Origin: Coriaria nepalensis | Taxonomy: Eukaryota; Streptophyta; Magnoliopsida; Cucurbitales; Coriariaceae | Direction of reading: 5' to 3' | NCBI GenBank assembly: GCA_027186245.1 | Contig: CP114490.1 | Span: 4,355,001 to 4,419,000 of the forward strand | DNA: 64,000 bases | In this document: positions 36,803 to 47,216 of the stretch, one piece after another | Layout of the letters: every line of letters starts with the position of its first letter | Numbering within the stretch: the first letter of the stretch is position 1 | Program-made: the position numbers and the translations under genes | The notes under the pieces: generated by a model | What the model was told of the DNA's origin: nothing | What the model saw: the letters and a program-made list of their open reading frames with translations, nothing else | Databases searched by the model: none

Positions 36803-37750
36803 TCATCGTCTTAAAACTGATGACGTACATCACGTAGTGTAAATACATTTAAAAGCAATTGAGGTATGCATTATCATCTGTGAAGATGTCAGATTGTGGG
36901 TAAGAAAATGATTGAATTTAGTGTAACCGATGGGGGACAGCAATTTGCATGCAGCAGCAGCATTAAATTAAGAATTATCTCCTCTACCACCATAAATGTG
37001 GCTGCTCGGAAAATCATGCATGTTTCTCTACATCTACATGTCCTCCAAAAGACTGCAGCCCCTTTCATGATGGTTGGCTTGGGGGGTGTGGTTTGCTTTT
37101 TTCGTATCATTCTCTCTCAAGAAATATGAAAACTAGGTCCGAACCAGTACGTACTCCATCCGAAGTTACAAGTAGGTGGAAAGATTGAATAAGTTGATCA
37201 GGAGGTAGATGGAAAGCATCCCTAATTTAATATCTCATCCCCACCCTCCTCCTAGGCCCTAACCTGTTATATGGATCATCAATTTTCAGAAGGTAGGCTC
37301 ATTGACTTGTTCTTTTCTTACCTATTTTACTTTTTTGCAACATATTCAACTTCGTTAAAGCTTGGGTCATTGGATAGTTGACTTAGCTGAAGAGTAAAAA
37401 AAAATTAAAAGACTAATACAGTAAAACTTTTTCGTAGATATTAACTCATGTTTTTCAAGTATACAAAAATCCATTGCAATTATTATAATACATTCATTCT
37501 AATAAAGATTAAAAATTATGAAATTGCTCCCTTTGTAACGGTAAACCAGGCAACGACCATTCTCCCAAGCATGTCCATATACCCATTTCAATATGTCATC
37601 TTTAACTCCAATTAATGACTTTGAATCCATTTTTCATCGCTTGTAAAACAATCAATCTCTAAGCCTCCCCTTATATTCCGTTTGCAAATTTCGTAATCAA
37701 GAATTAAGAACTTGAAAGCCCAAAATCGTTTGGATAAGTTTCAAACTTCT
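35110..37750. other. Intergenic, AT-rich, several small repeats
   Basis: RUS6 3' UTR, then no gene. Between about 35930 and 36700 motifs related to AATCCGAT / ATCGGATT recur in both orientations within very AT-rich sequence, suggesting an old non-autonomous repeat without clear ends. A 64-bp-step duplication of GATCATCGTCTTAAAACTG starts at 36737 and 36801, each copy followed by a TGACGTA-like motif. (AT)n tracts occur at 36571-36592 and 36766-36784. Confidence 0.5.
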
Positions 37751-37779
37751 TAACTTGATTTTGATTTTAATAGTTAATA

Positions 37780-40530
37780 AATAAAACTAAGCAAAACCTA
37801 AAAAGTTTTTATTAGTTATATTTTATTTGTGTTATGCTTTGGATCTTGTTTGTATTGATCAAACTTAGAAATTTTGAAATATGGAAATCTAGGTTTGTGT
37901 TGCTCGATACACTTTAGATCACAAGACATTGAGCGATTGAGTAATGATAGCAAGAGTCTTGATTGCTTAATTGATCGATGCTTTGAGGTGTGTAAGGGTA
38001 GCAATTGATTATTATTGAAACTTTAACATTCTAATCAAGAAAACATATTTCCTTTATATATATTTTTTCCTTCTATAGAAATGAAAACATTATTCATAAT
38101 TATATGTTTTGATTGTGAATGGAAGGAGGAATATGAACTCATATGAGAATGAGAATCGTGGTATTGGCATCGAAATAAGACATAGGGATCAACTGAGGTT
38201 TTGATCGAATCTAATGTCACACAACTGAATTGTTGAAAACTATATATGATTCTATTGACGTAGATCACAATGAATTCGAATTACAACCTCATACAGGCCA
38301 TCGAGTAAACTATTATTTTCTCCGCTATACATAAAAAATAATGAAAACGTGAAGGAATTTTTCCGTCACTTGCAATCTAAAGAGGAAAAATCCCCTTTGT
38401 ACATGAAGTTGATTCTGAAAAGTCGAAAGGATTCTTGTGGTGATGATCATCAATTTGATAAGATTTCTGATGTGAATGATCTTTTTAGATGAAATTTACA
38501 TGGTCCTACTGCAGATGTACCTGGTCCTACTGTTTGTAATCATGATGATCGTTGTAGTCACGTACCGAATGCTAGTAATTATCATGAGAATTATGAGAAT
38601 TTTGTATTATGATCATAGTACTAACAGATATCACGATAATGATGAGGCTATGGATGATGATGATGTTCATGGTGAAGAGAATGAGATGGGGGATTGTAAT
38701 AATTAAGGTAAAAGAGTAGAGGAAGAACATGTAAGTAATCACAACAATGAAGACAATCAGAAGGATACAGATGACCAAATCAATGGAGTAAGATTGATTA
38801 GGAATAATGATAACATATATCACATATCATCTAATGAACTACCACCACCAATCACTTCATATACAACATTCACCACAACTGGAAAATGAAAATGAAGAGG
38901 ATAATGTTGATATTCCCATGGCTACCCAAAATTCTACGTGCACTGAATGATGTTTTATCTTTCCAATCAAGCGGATGAGATTTTTATGTTAAACAATATT
39001 TTACCTCGAAGTTAGAATTAGATAAGACTCCACGTGCGCATGCGATGGCGTAGAACTTTCAATTCAAAGTTAAGAAGTCGACTAAGATTCAAATTGCAAA
39101 AGGCGGATCGAGCAACTGCAAAGAAGAAATCATCATTTTTTCAAATTTGAAAGATTGAAAATCAGCACACTTATAGTGTTACAGTTCAGTAAGGTAATCA
39201 TCGGCAAGCATCGGCTTCTATGATTGGCCGATACATGAAGACAAACTACCAAGAGTGTAACGAGACTCCTAAGGCATGACTTCTTAAAGATATTGTCTGT
39301 ACTAATCTTGCGGTACAAATTAGTTATTGGAAAATATGAAAATCAAGATATATTACACATGATCTTATTCGGGGCACGGCTGAGGATAGTTATAGAGACT
39401 TACCATATTACGCATTCATATTGAAAGACGTAAATTTAGGGTTTGTAACACACTATTGATGGATGTAAATAATAAATTTTCTATATTTTTTATAGTCTTT
39501 GGAGCAATAATCGAGGGATTTCGATAATTGAGAAGGGTTATTTGCATTGATGAAACATTTTATGAGTCCAAGTATAAATGCACATTTTTGTCGACAACTG
39601 CTCAAGATGGTAACCACCACATTTATCCAATAGCATGGATTGTAGTTCATTCGGAGTGATGCCTCATAGAATTGGTTCTTAAGTAAGTTAAATGATTTGA
39701 TACCTATGCTGCATATTTGGTTTTTGTGTCGGATCAGGTAAAGAATATTAATAATGATTTAAGTGTTTATCCTAATGCAAAACACGGTGCATGCATGTGC
39801 CACCTCGGGCAAAACATCAAGGCTAGATTCAAGTGTGGTTGGCTTCTCGATTTATTCTATAAGGTGGCTAAAGCGTATTGGGTTTGATATTTCTACACAT
39901 ACATGAACAAGATTAAATCTCAAAATCTCGGTGTGGTAACTTATTTGGAGACGATAATCGGATTTCAACATTGGAGAAGAGCTCATTTTAATGGTAATCT
40001 CTATGATATAATAACTAATAATATAGCGGAGTCACTTAACGTTTCGTTGAAGAATACACGTGATTATCTAGTTGTAGGGTTGCTCGATTGTATCAGAAAG
40101 ATAATGATAACTTAGTTCTGCAATAAAAAAAATATACAGCAAATCAAACAAGCACATCATTAACTCCCGAGATAGAGAAAGACTTACTGAGAAGATAAAG
40201 TGAATCATTATGAATTAAGGTTTCTAGAGTGAACGATGAAATCTTTAAGGTGATTTATGATTCTACCTTTATTGTTCGATTTAAATAAAGAAAGTTACAC
40301 ATGCAGGATGTTCCAATTGGATGAAATATTATGCGCCCATGCCTTAGCATCTTTGAGTTACCTAACTTTGAATAACCGTGTCCTTTCACCTCACAACATT
40401 TGTTTAGAATACTACACAACACGAAATTGGAGGTAAATGTATGAAGATTCAATCTATCATATACCATCGTCTGCTGATTTCTTGATTGTTCGATGACTCA
40501 TTTAAGAGTGAGTCATCGAGTAATCGGGAA
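37780..40530 (+). pseudogene. MULE (Mutator-like) transposase relic
   Basis: Conceptual reading with many stops and shifts. The N-terminal fold lies at about 38150-38330 and the acidic linker at about 38640-38770. The DDE region includes VICIDETFYESKYK then LSTTAQDGNHHIYPIAWIVV at about 39535-39655. DQVKNINNDL with MCHLGQNIKARFK lies at about 39737-39835, NNIAESLNVSLK at about 40015-40055, and a SWIM-type zinc finger tail TCRMFQLDEILCAHALA at about 40297-40350, in which the first Cys of the CxC is Tyr. The order is that of MURA-type transposases. Similarity to island 1 begins upstream of the coding part, near 37780 (TTATGCTTTGGAT-like). The gene is non-functional. Confidence 0.85.
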
Positions 40531-40549
40531 ATGAATTCAGAATGATCAA

Positions 40550-40781
40550 GACTCCTTTAAAGGTTTAAGGTTAAGACTTAAGACGAAAGTCTTACACTTA
40601 GTGTTTTTTAGGGTTCAAGACTTAAGGTCTAAGACTCAGGATGAAAGTCTAACACTTAGTATTTCTTAGGGCTTAAAACATAAGGTGTAAGACTTAGGGT
40701 TTTAGGGTTAAAGTCTTAATGTTTATACATTTGGTTAACTAATGAAAGATTCAACATTTATTATTCCAAATATATTGTTTA
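40550..40781 (+). repeat. Telomere-like minisatellite, left piece of split array
   Basis: Imperfect units with AAGACTTAGGGTTTTAGGG and GATGAAAGTCTAACACTTAG run into a unit reading GGTTAACTAATGAAAGATTC that continues on the other side of the insertion at 40782-42271. A TCGATGACTC / GAGTCATCGA inverted pair precedes it at about 40491-40520, like the one at 19368-19407. Confidence 0.7.
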
Positions 40782-42271
40782 TGTAATCTCCCAATATTTC
40801 TAAATTAGGCATAGTAATGAGAAACTAAATTTAAAATGAACTTATTAATAAATTTTAATTCCACCTAATGTACCTAATTTTAATAGTAAAAATAATAGGA
40901 GATTTTTTAGTAATTTTTAAAATTTAAAGTAGCTTTTTAATAATTTTTAAGACTTAAGGTGACATAAATTTAATTAATAATTAAAAAAAAATGGTATAGC
41001 TAATGTGTCAAATGACACATTAGTGTCTCAATAATATGTCAACAAAATAAAGTCCTTCCCTTTACTATAAATAAGGCTACGACCATTGAAAGAAATTCAT
41101 AAATAAATAAATCAACAAGAGATAAGTAAGAAGGAAAGGAAAAGAGAAAGAAGAGAGAGAGAGGGAAGAAGAAAGGAAGAAAGAAGGAAAAGGAGATTAG
41201 GATCTTCAACCTTTCGTAAATTTTGGTAAGTGTAGTCTCACTACAATAAAAGGATATTGCTTGTTTGTTTATTGTTGTGATGCTAAAATTATTTGAATGA
41301 TTGTTATATTGATTTGAGGATAAAATAATTATTAATAATCATGATGAATTGAAGATAATATTTATCATGCTAAGTTTAATATTAATGTTAAGATTATGAT
41401 TATTATAAAGCATGTTAAGTCTAAATGAAATGATTTTATTACCATGCTAAAAATGAGATCATGACTAGTATGAACATGATATAGCATGATAGTTTAAGGA
41501 TAATATAAGTTTTGATATTTACGATTAAATGCATATGTTCATATTTTCGATCAAAAGGAGTTAATGTTATACTAAAGTAAATAAAGATCATAAGCATGCA
41601 TATGCATAACATTAAAGTGAGGTCCTGCCGGGTCATAAGGAGGATTGTTTTTCGATCATAAAGGACCTATATAATTCTAAAGAAAATGTTATAGCGGATC
41701 ATTACAATGGTCATAGCGGACCAATGATTAGATATTAGTTGAAATGATGGGGGCAGCATTCTCAGGGCCCAACATATAAAAGGATAAGAAATCATGCATA
41801 TTAGATATAAATCATAAAGATATTAATTTGAAATAGTCATTAAAAGATTAATACATGTGAGTAGGATCCTATACTTACTAAGCTTCTAGCTCACAGATGT
41901 TTTACCTTGTGTTGTAGAAAATTACAAAGGTAAAATAGTGGACTAAGGATCGGATGAATGAAGAAGATCAGTCTCATGTACATATGGGACATGACTTGGG
42001 GAACGGCAAAAAAACTTGAAAAATCTCTTAGAAAAGCTTATATATGTATATATATATTTTTTTTTTTTTGAAAAAGTTCTTGTTTTTAATTTTTGAGATT
42101 AACTCCCTATGATAAGGATTTTAGTTATATCTTATAAAAATTTTAAATTATTACATTATTTCTGTTAAAAGAATTTTAAAATTTAAGTTAGAAAGTAACG
42201 TACCTACTAGCTATGTATGTTTCATCCAAAACTATTCGATAAACTAAATAGCTAGTAGGGAGGGCGTTACA
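40782..42271 (-). mobile_element. Solo-LTR-like insertion (1490 bp) with 5-bp TSD
   Basis: The insert begins TGTAATCTCCC and ends GGGCGTTACA. It is flanked by the direct repeat GTTTA at 40777-40781 and 42272-42276. Removing it rejoins one minisatellite unit. Terminal TG...CA and a short terminal inverted repeat (TGTAA.C.CCC) are LTR hallmarks, and there is no coding sequence inside. On the minus strand it would begin TGTAACGCCC, a start I know from plant LTRs. It contains a 16-bp imperfect inverted pair near its right end (TACTAGCTAT / ATAGCTAGTA at 42203-42259) and a TATA-like CTATAAATA at about 41065. The orientation is a guess. Confidence 0.75.
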
Positions 42272-42280
42272 GTTTAGATA

Positions 42281-42760
42281 TTAGGTAATGATGGAAAGGT
42301 CTAACCTTTTGGTAAATTAATTAAATGTTCAACATTTATTGTTCTAAGTCTAATATTTAGACATTAGGTTATGATAGAAAAGTTTAACATTTTAGTTAAT
42401 TAATGAAAAGTTCAACCTTCATAGTTTTAAATATAATGTTTAGATATTAGGTAATGATAGAAAAGTCTAACAATTTGGTCAATTAATAAAAGGTTCAACT
42501 CTTATGGTTCTAAGAAATATTTAGACATTAGGTTATGATAGAAATGTTCAACCTTTTGGTCAATAATGAAAGATTCAATCTTTATGCTTACAATGTAGTG
42601 TTTAGACATTAGGCAATGATAAAAATGTCTGACATTTTGGTCAATTAATGAAAGATTCAATATTTATGATTCTAAGTCTAATATTTAAACATTTGATAAT
42701 GATAGAAAGATGTAACCTCTTAGACAACTAATGAAAGGGGAGATGTTTATGATGAAAGGT
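42281..42760 (+). repeat. 83-bp tandem repeat array
   Basis: The landmark TTAGGTAATGATAGAAA and variants start at 42281, 42364, 42447, 42528, 42609 and 42692, giving steps of 83, 83, 81, 81 and 83 bp. Each unit contains a TCTAACATTTTGGTCAATTA-like half and a second TTCAACATTTATGGTTCTAA-like half. No open frame runs through it. Confidence 0.9.
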
Positions 42761-42799
42761 TTAATATGTAGAGTTTGAGATGAAACGGTAAAAGTTTAA

Positions 42800-43115
42800 T
42801 TTCGGGAGATTTTTCTAGATCACCTCTCGAGCAATCAGTAAAGTGGGACAAACTTAACAATCCAATGCCAATCATTCATTATTGCCCGAGAGGTATTTCT
42901 GGAAGCATCTCAAGCAATTAAGAAATGGGGATAAACTTAAAAATCCAATGTTTCCCATTCCATATTGCTTAAGGGGTGCTTCCAAAAGAATCTTGAGAAA
43001 TCAAGAAACTTGGACAAACTTAACAATATGATGTCCCCCATTCATGATTCCTCGAGAGGTGCTTTCAGAAGCATCTTGAGCAATCAAAAAATGGGGATAG
43101 AGGCTTATCTTAACA
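42800..43115 (+). repeat. Second 83-bp array of unrelated sequence
   Basis: Landmark GACAAACTTAACAAT with its AAACTTA core at 42850, 42933 and 43016 gives steps of 83 and 83 bp, with a fourth degraded unit near 43098. Each unit carries TCGAGAGGTGCTTCCAGAAG then CATCTCAAGCAATTAAG. The same CTGGAAGCATCT...CAAGCAATTGAG stretch is present in inverted orientation in island 1 at about 20417-20445. Confidence 0.85.
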
Positions 43116-43667
43116 CCACATTCATCATTAATAAGAAAAAATGAAAATAATAACACATCAGCAACAATCAAAACTATATAAAATGCTAAAAATTCACCAA
43201 AGTTCATATACATTAAAGGTAGCCTATAATTAGAACTAAATACAAAAAAGACTTATAACTACATATCATATATCTAAATATCACTCGTAAAAGACAATGG
43301 CAATCTGGGAGCATAAAGTTTTGACATGCTCACCAAAAACAAAATAAATATTGATACGTACATAATAAAACTTCATGTACTTGAGCATGAATACCCTATA
43401 ATCCCATAAAACCTTAGTACTAATTTTTGGGAACCCTATAATCACATCCACCTTGAACGATTAAACTTCAAACTCTGTCTTAACAATCTTCAATAAGTAT
43501 GGGAACAAATTGCACAATGGGGTTAGAGATGTTCTCAACTTACCCCTCAAGCTTATGCTTGACTACGAAGAGTGCACAACAAAGATCCTCGTCGGTAAGT
43601 CAACAAGTAATGCAATCTAGTGCCAGTTCGAGTAGTTTAAAGATATGTACTTAACTTACAACTATCC
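43116..43667. other. Spacer right of MULE island 2
   Basis: AT-rich with no gene seen. The right end of the MULE-related sequence could not be placed. Confidence 0.4.
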
Positions 43668-44260
43668 TGTTGGACTTTTTCCTTTGGCTAAAGTAAAATG
43701 AATAAAGACCCCAGCTCAAAAAATATTTAATAAATGCAATTAAATGCATCCCACATTGGAAAGGGAGAAACATTTTCAAGCATTTATAAGTAATTGCAAA
43801 TAGTAAATATTTGTAATAATAAATAAGTATTGGGGTTTGGCTGAGACTCGCACTCGCATGCGCGCGCGCGGCGTGAGCGTGAGGCATGAGGCGTTTGACA
43901 GTTAAAACGGTTAGTTACCATTAGAGTTAGAATTTCGGGAATTCAAATATCTGACTGTTAAAGCAGTTAAACTATTTTAAACAAAGAAGTGTGACTGTTT
44001 GTGAAACAGTATACTGTTTCACGAACAGGTGCCAAAATTTGCCTATAAATAAAAGAAACTTGAAGAGAACTTTAACCAATCTTCTTCTTAGTTTTCGTAT
44101 TGTTAGAAACCGAATATATTTCATAACAAAATTTCACTGTTGCTTGTGATCTTTTGTAAAGGCTTGTCATATCCCGAAAACTATTTTCTCAGTAACCTAA
44201 AGCAATCTGAGAGGGTGAAAATATCATTTTTTGGAAAACGTATCTGTTATGTGTTTCAAG
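43668..44260 (+). mobile_element. Copia-type LTR/leader-like fragment
   Basis: It begins TGTTGGACTTTTTCC, contains ATCCCACATTGGAAAGGG, a CGCATGCGCGCGCGC block at 43855-43870 and a TATA-like CTATAAATAAAAG at 44043, followed by a leader with GTAAAGGCTTGTCATATCCC. This combination I associate with LTRs of plant Ty1/copia elements. No coding part and no matching second LTR were found. Confidence 0.45.
43995..44028. repeat. 34-bp near-perfect palindrome
   Basis: The core GTGAAACAGTATACTGTTTC plus AC (44001-44022) is a perfect 22-bp palindrome. The flanks CTGTTT and GAACAG extend it with two mismatches. It lies just upstream of the TATA-like box of the LTR-like fragment. Confidence 0.9.
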
Positions 44261-44789
44261 TCTTGATCTCATTTAATTTCAACATATCCATCTTCTACTT
44301 CCCTCAAGTTTTTCTCCAACCACATAGTCATACAAAATAGAGGATACCCCAATCTCATGTTCTTTTCTCTCCAACTTCTCCGAATTCTTAAATTGAAAAT
44401 CTCAACAACGTTTCACATACTAAGGGAAGACACTATTAATGACGGCAACATCTTGACTAAAAATGTTGGAGAATTTTGCATGTCTCATTCAGACATAAAG
44501 AAGGAAGATAAAGACTTTTTTTTCAAATTTCATTAAGATTATTTCTATCTTTTTATATTTATTATATAAATTTAATTAAAAAAATAAAAAGGGATTACAC
44601 TTAAAAAAAACTTTATGTAGATATAATCTTTTAAATAAAATATATTTTTAGGCCAGATTTTCAAATTATTTCCGAAAGCTTTTTGAGCAAGAAAATTTAT
44701 TATCAATTAATTAATTTTGAATAAATTACACCCATTTCTTCCGCCGAGTAGAATTAGATCAGTTCGCTTAAGATTTTCCGAACAAATGC

Positions 44790-44835
<46 letters not shown>

Positions 44836-45649
44836 GGACAAAAATTATTGCATGTGGAAACGGGCATACAGTAGACTGTACGGTGACCACACCCTACTAA
44901 ATGAGACATGTGATCTCTTGTGACTTAGCTGACATATAATTTTGATCCACTGAAAGGTAAAAATGATACAGTATATGTGGAGATGTATGTTTTTCTTAGT
45001 TATATGTGGTCAAAGTGATGTCAACTCATAAGTCCTTTGGGTTTTGACTTTACCCATATTTTTTTCTTATTTAATTACAGTGTCATATATATATATATTA
45101 TATATATATATAAGAAAATTCAATAACACATTGAATAAAATTAATATATAGTATAGATTAGTAGTTATTTTTGTATATCGTACGTTGCTTTGGTGTTATT
45201 TACTATGAGCATGCAGAAAAACAAACCTTCACCTCTGCTGCTGGTATTTGGATATACGAATCTAAACCATCCAGACCTATAATTGAGATCGATCCCAAAT
45301 CCCAAATCCCAAATCCCAAAAAGTAGTCTTCCTGAAAGTAATACATATATATATATATATATCAGCCTCATGGACCGATTTCTTGATGTTTTATATATGA
45401 TTTTTAAGTACAAAATATTGAACACTAAAAAGAGAGCTTATATATAACCTTTTTTGACACATTAATTGTATATTTATTATATATTAATACATGATGTCAA
45501 CAAAACTCAAAGATCAATATTCGAAGAGATCACAACTCACAAGCACCAAAACAACAACAACAACAACAACAAAGTGAAGATACTATTAATCCATGCTACC
45601 TACTACGTACATAACTAATTAACGTAACCATGCAGTTTAATCTTTTCAA
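44261..45649. other. Intergenic, 3' flank of ZF-HD gene
   Basis: No gene seen. Contains (AAT)n at about 44790-44829, (AT)n at 45087-45112 and 45345-45361, four AAATCCC heptamers at about 45296-45319, and (CAA)n at about 45552-45571. Confidence 0.5.
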
Positions 45650-46780
45650 TTAAGAAGAATTAGGAATATTAATACTACTGACATTAATATGATTACTGTC
45701 ACCATTGGTGTTGTTGGGAATTAGATGATGATTGTGCTTGTTGTTATGCATCCAAACCTTAAGCACCCTCCTCTTGATTCCAAGCTCTTGACACAGCTGT
45801 TGCACCACACTCTCCTCTTGCTTCTGCATCTTCCATCCAGCTTTATGGGCAAAATTCAGCATCTTCTCCTTCTGTTCCGGCGTGAACTTCGTCCTGAACC
45901 TCTTCTTCCCCGCCTGCATTTGGCCACCGGCAGGTACCCTACTGAACGCCCCCGTCGGCCCGTAATACTGATCGGCCTCCTGCATGATCTGGTCATGATG
46001 ATCCAGTTCGGAAGGGTGAAGCTGCAAGGGAGGCACGCTGTTGTATGACATCAGCATCTGCTGGTGGTGGTGGTGATGATGTGGCAGTGGCTGTGGTCTA
46101 GCTGGCTGCTGATGATGGGCCGGGGCCGGCCCGGAGAAGAGATTCCTGCCGGCTTGCACGTGAGGAGTAGCGTGATGAGAGTAGTGGTAGTGATGAGGCG
46201 GAGGAAGATGATGATGATGATGATGATGATGATGGTCAGGTAGAAGGGGTTGTTTTCTGTGGAAGTTACGGTGACAGTTACAGGCGGAGCATATTAGGGC
46301 TTGGAGGGAGCCGTCTTCGCCGCTTGGCATGAACTCGCCGCAGCCATCGGTAACGTTGCCTCCCATGGAGGCTGCATGGTTCTTCAGGCATTCCTTGTAC
46401 TTCATCACCACTACTGCAGCACCACCATTAGTACTACTACTATGATCTTTCTTGCTGTTATTATTATTATTAGTGTCATTGATCACATGATGATCCAACT
46501 CTAACTGCTTCTGCTGCTGGACCTGATGATCATCATGGCTAGTGCAGGTGATCATGGGTGCAGGGCCATTACTGTTAATGGAATCGTGGCTGATGATATT
46601 GCAGTGGCCTGCTGCTAACCCACGAGGCGGAACAAGAACAGGAGCAGAACAATTAATTACATGAGGAGCATATCGGCTGTTTATGGGGATTGCCATTTCC
46701 TCATCCTCCTCCACTCCCTCCTCCTCTAAATTATCACGATGATCTTCATGGCAGCTGCTGTTTGAGAGACGACGTTCCAT
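45650..46780 (-). CDS. ZHD3: Zinc-finger homeodomain (ZF-HD) transcription factor, ZHD3/HB21 type
   Basis: A single intronless frame of 376 residues read from the first ATG (MERRLSNSS). The ZF-HD dimerisation domain is at about 126-175 (MKYKECLKNHAASMGGNVTD, CGEFMP, LICSACNCHRNFHRK) with the Cys/His set intact. The homeodomain is at about 292-350 (KKRFRTKFTPEQKEKMLNFA, RRVLKVWMHNNKHN), carrying the Met-His version of the recognition helix typical of this family. Long His runs at 183-191 and 234-239 and an Asn run at 104-108 lie outside the domains and lengthen it relative to Arabidopsis HB21. Nuclear; family members bind as homo- or heterodimers. The specific label comes from sequence and from its place in the same gene order as Arabidopsis At2g02540. 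Confidence 0.92.
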   Translation of the reverse strand: MERRLSNSSCHEDHRDNLEEEGVEEDEEMAIPINSRYAPHVINCSAPVLVPPRGLAAGHCNIISHDSINSNGPAPMITCTSHDDHQVQQQKQLELDHHVINDTNNNNNSKKDHSSSTNGGAAVVVMKYKECLKNHAASMGGNVTDGCGEFMPSGEDGSLQALICSACNCHRNFHRKQPLLPDHHHHHHHHHLPPPHHYHYSHHATPHVQAGRNLFSGPAPAHHQQPARPQPLPHHHHHHQQMLMSYNSVPPLQLHPSELDHHDQIMQEADQYYGPTGAFSRVPAGGQMQAGKKRFRTKFTPEQKEKMLNFAHKAGWKMQKQEESVVQQLCQELGIKRRVLKVWMHNNKHNHHLIPNNTNGDSNHINVSSINIPNSS

Positions 46781-47090
46781 TTGTCTTGCAATCAATCGCT
46801 GTTCGCTTATTTAGGGACCAAATTAAAAGGAACAAGCTAGATAAAGTAAAAGTTGTTCTCTAGATACGTATAATCATATCTAATGTGCATGTAAACTCTT
46901 TATTTGACACCATAATAAAGCTAAAAGGCATCTCGTTGCTTTTAGCTAATTAATTATGAGACACGAGCAAGAGCATGTAGGTCTTCATCATGAACACGAG
47001 CAACTTGGAGTTAGAACCTGGAATTAGAACTTGAAAGCCCATCCATCATCTCATTGTGATCAACTCACTAATTGGTGATTAGAAGAGATT
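46781..47090. other. Presumed 5' region of the ZF-HD gene
   Basis: AT-rich, with no competing frame and no clear TATA box found by eye. Confidence 0.4.
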
Positions 47091-47216
47091 GATTAGGAGG
47101 CAAACACAACGTCTACAACTGCATGCTGCTGCCACAACACAGATTATAATCATGATTAGGAGGCAAACACAACGTCTACAACTGCATGCTGCTGCCACAA
47201 CACAGATTATAATCAA
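47091..47216. repeat. 63-bp tandem duplication upstream of ZF-HD gene
   Basis: GATTAGGAGGCAAACACAAC begins at 47091 and 47154 and the two 63-bp units are essentially identical. It lies about 310-440 bp upstream of the start codon on the minus strand, in presumed promoter or 5' UTR. Confidence 0.9.

Noticed and set aside
42281..43115. CRISPR-like regular spacing
   Set aside because: Whole units repeat without unique spacers, and the DNA is plant nuclear; tandem satellite explains it.
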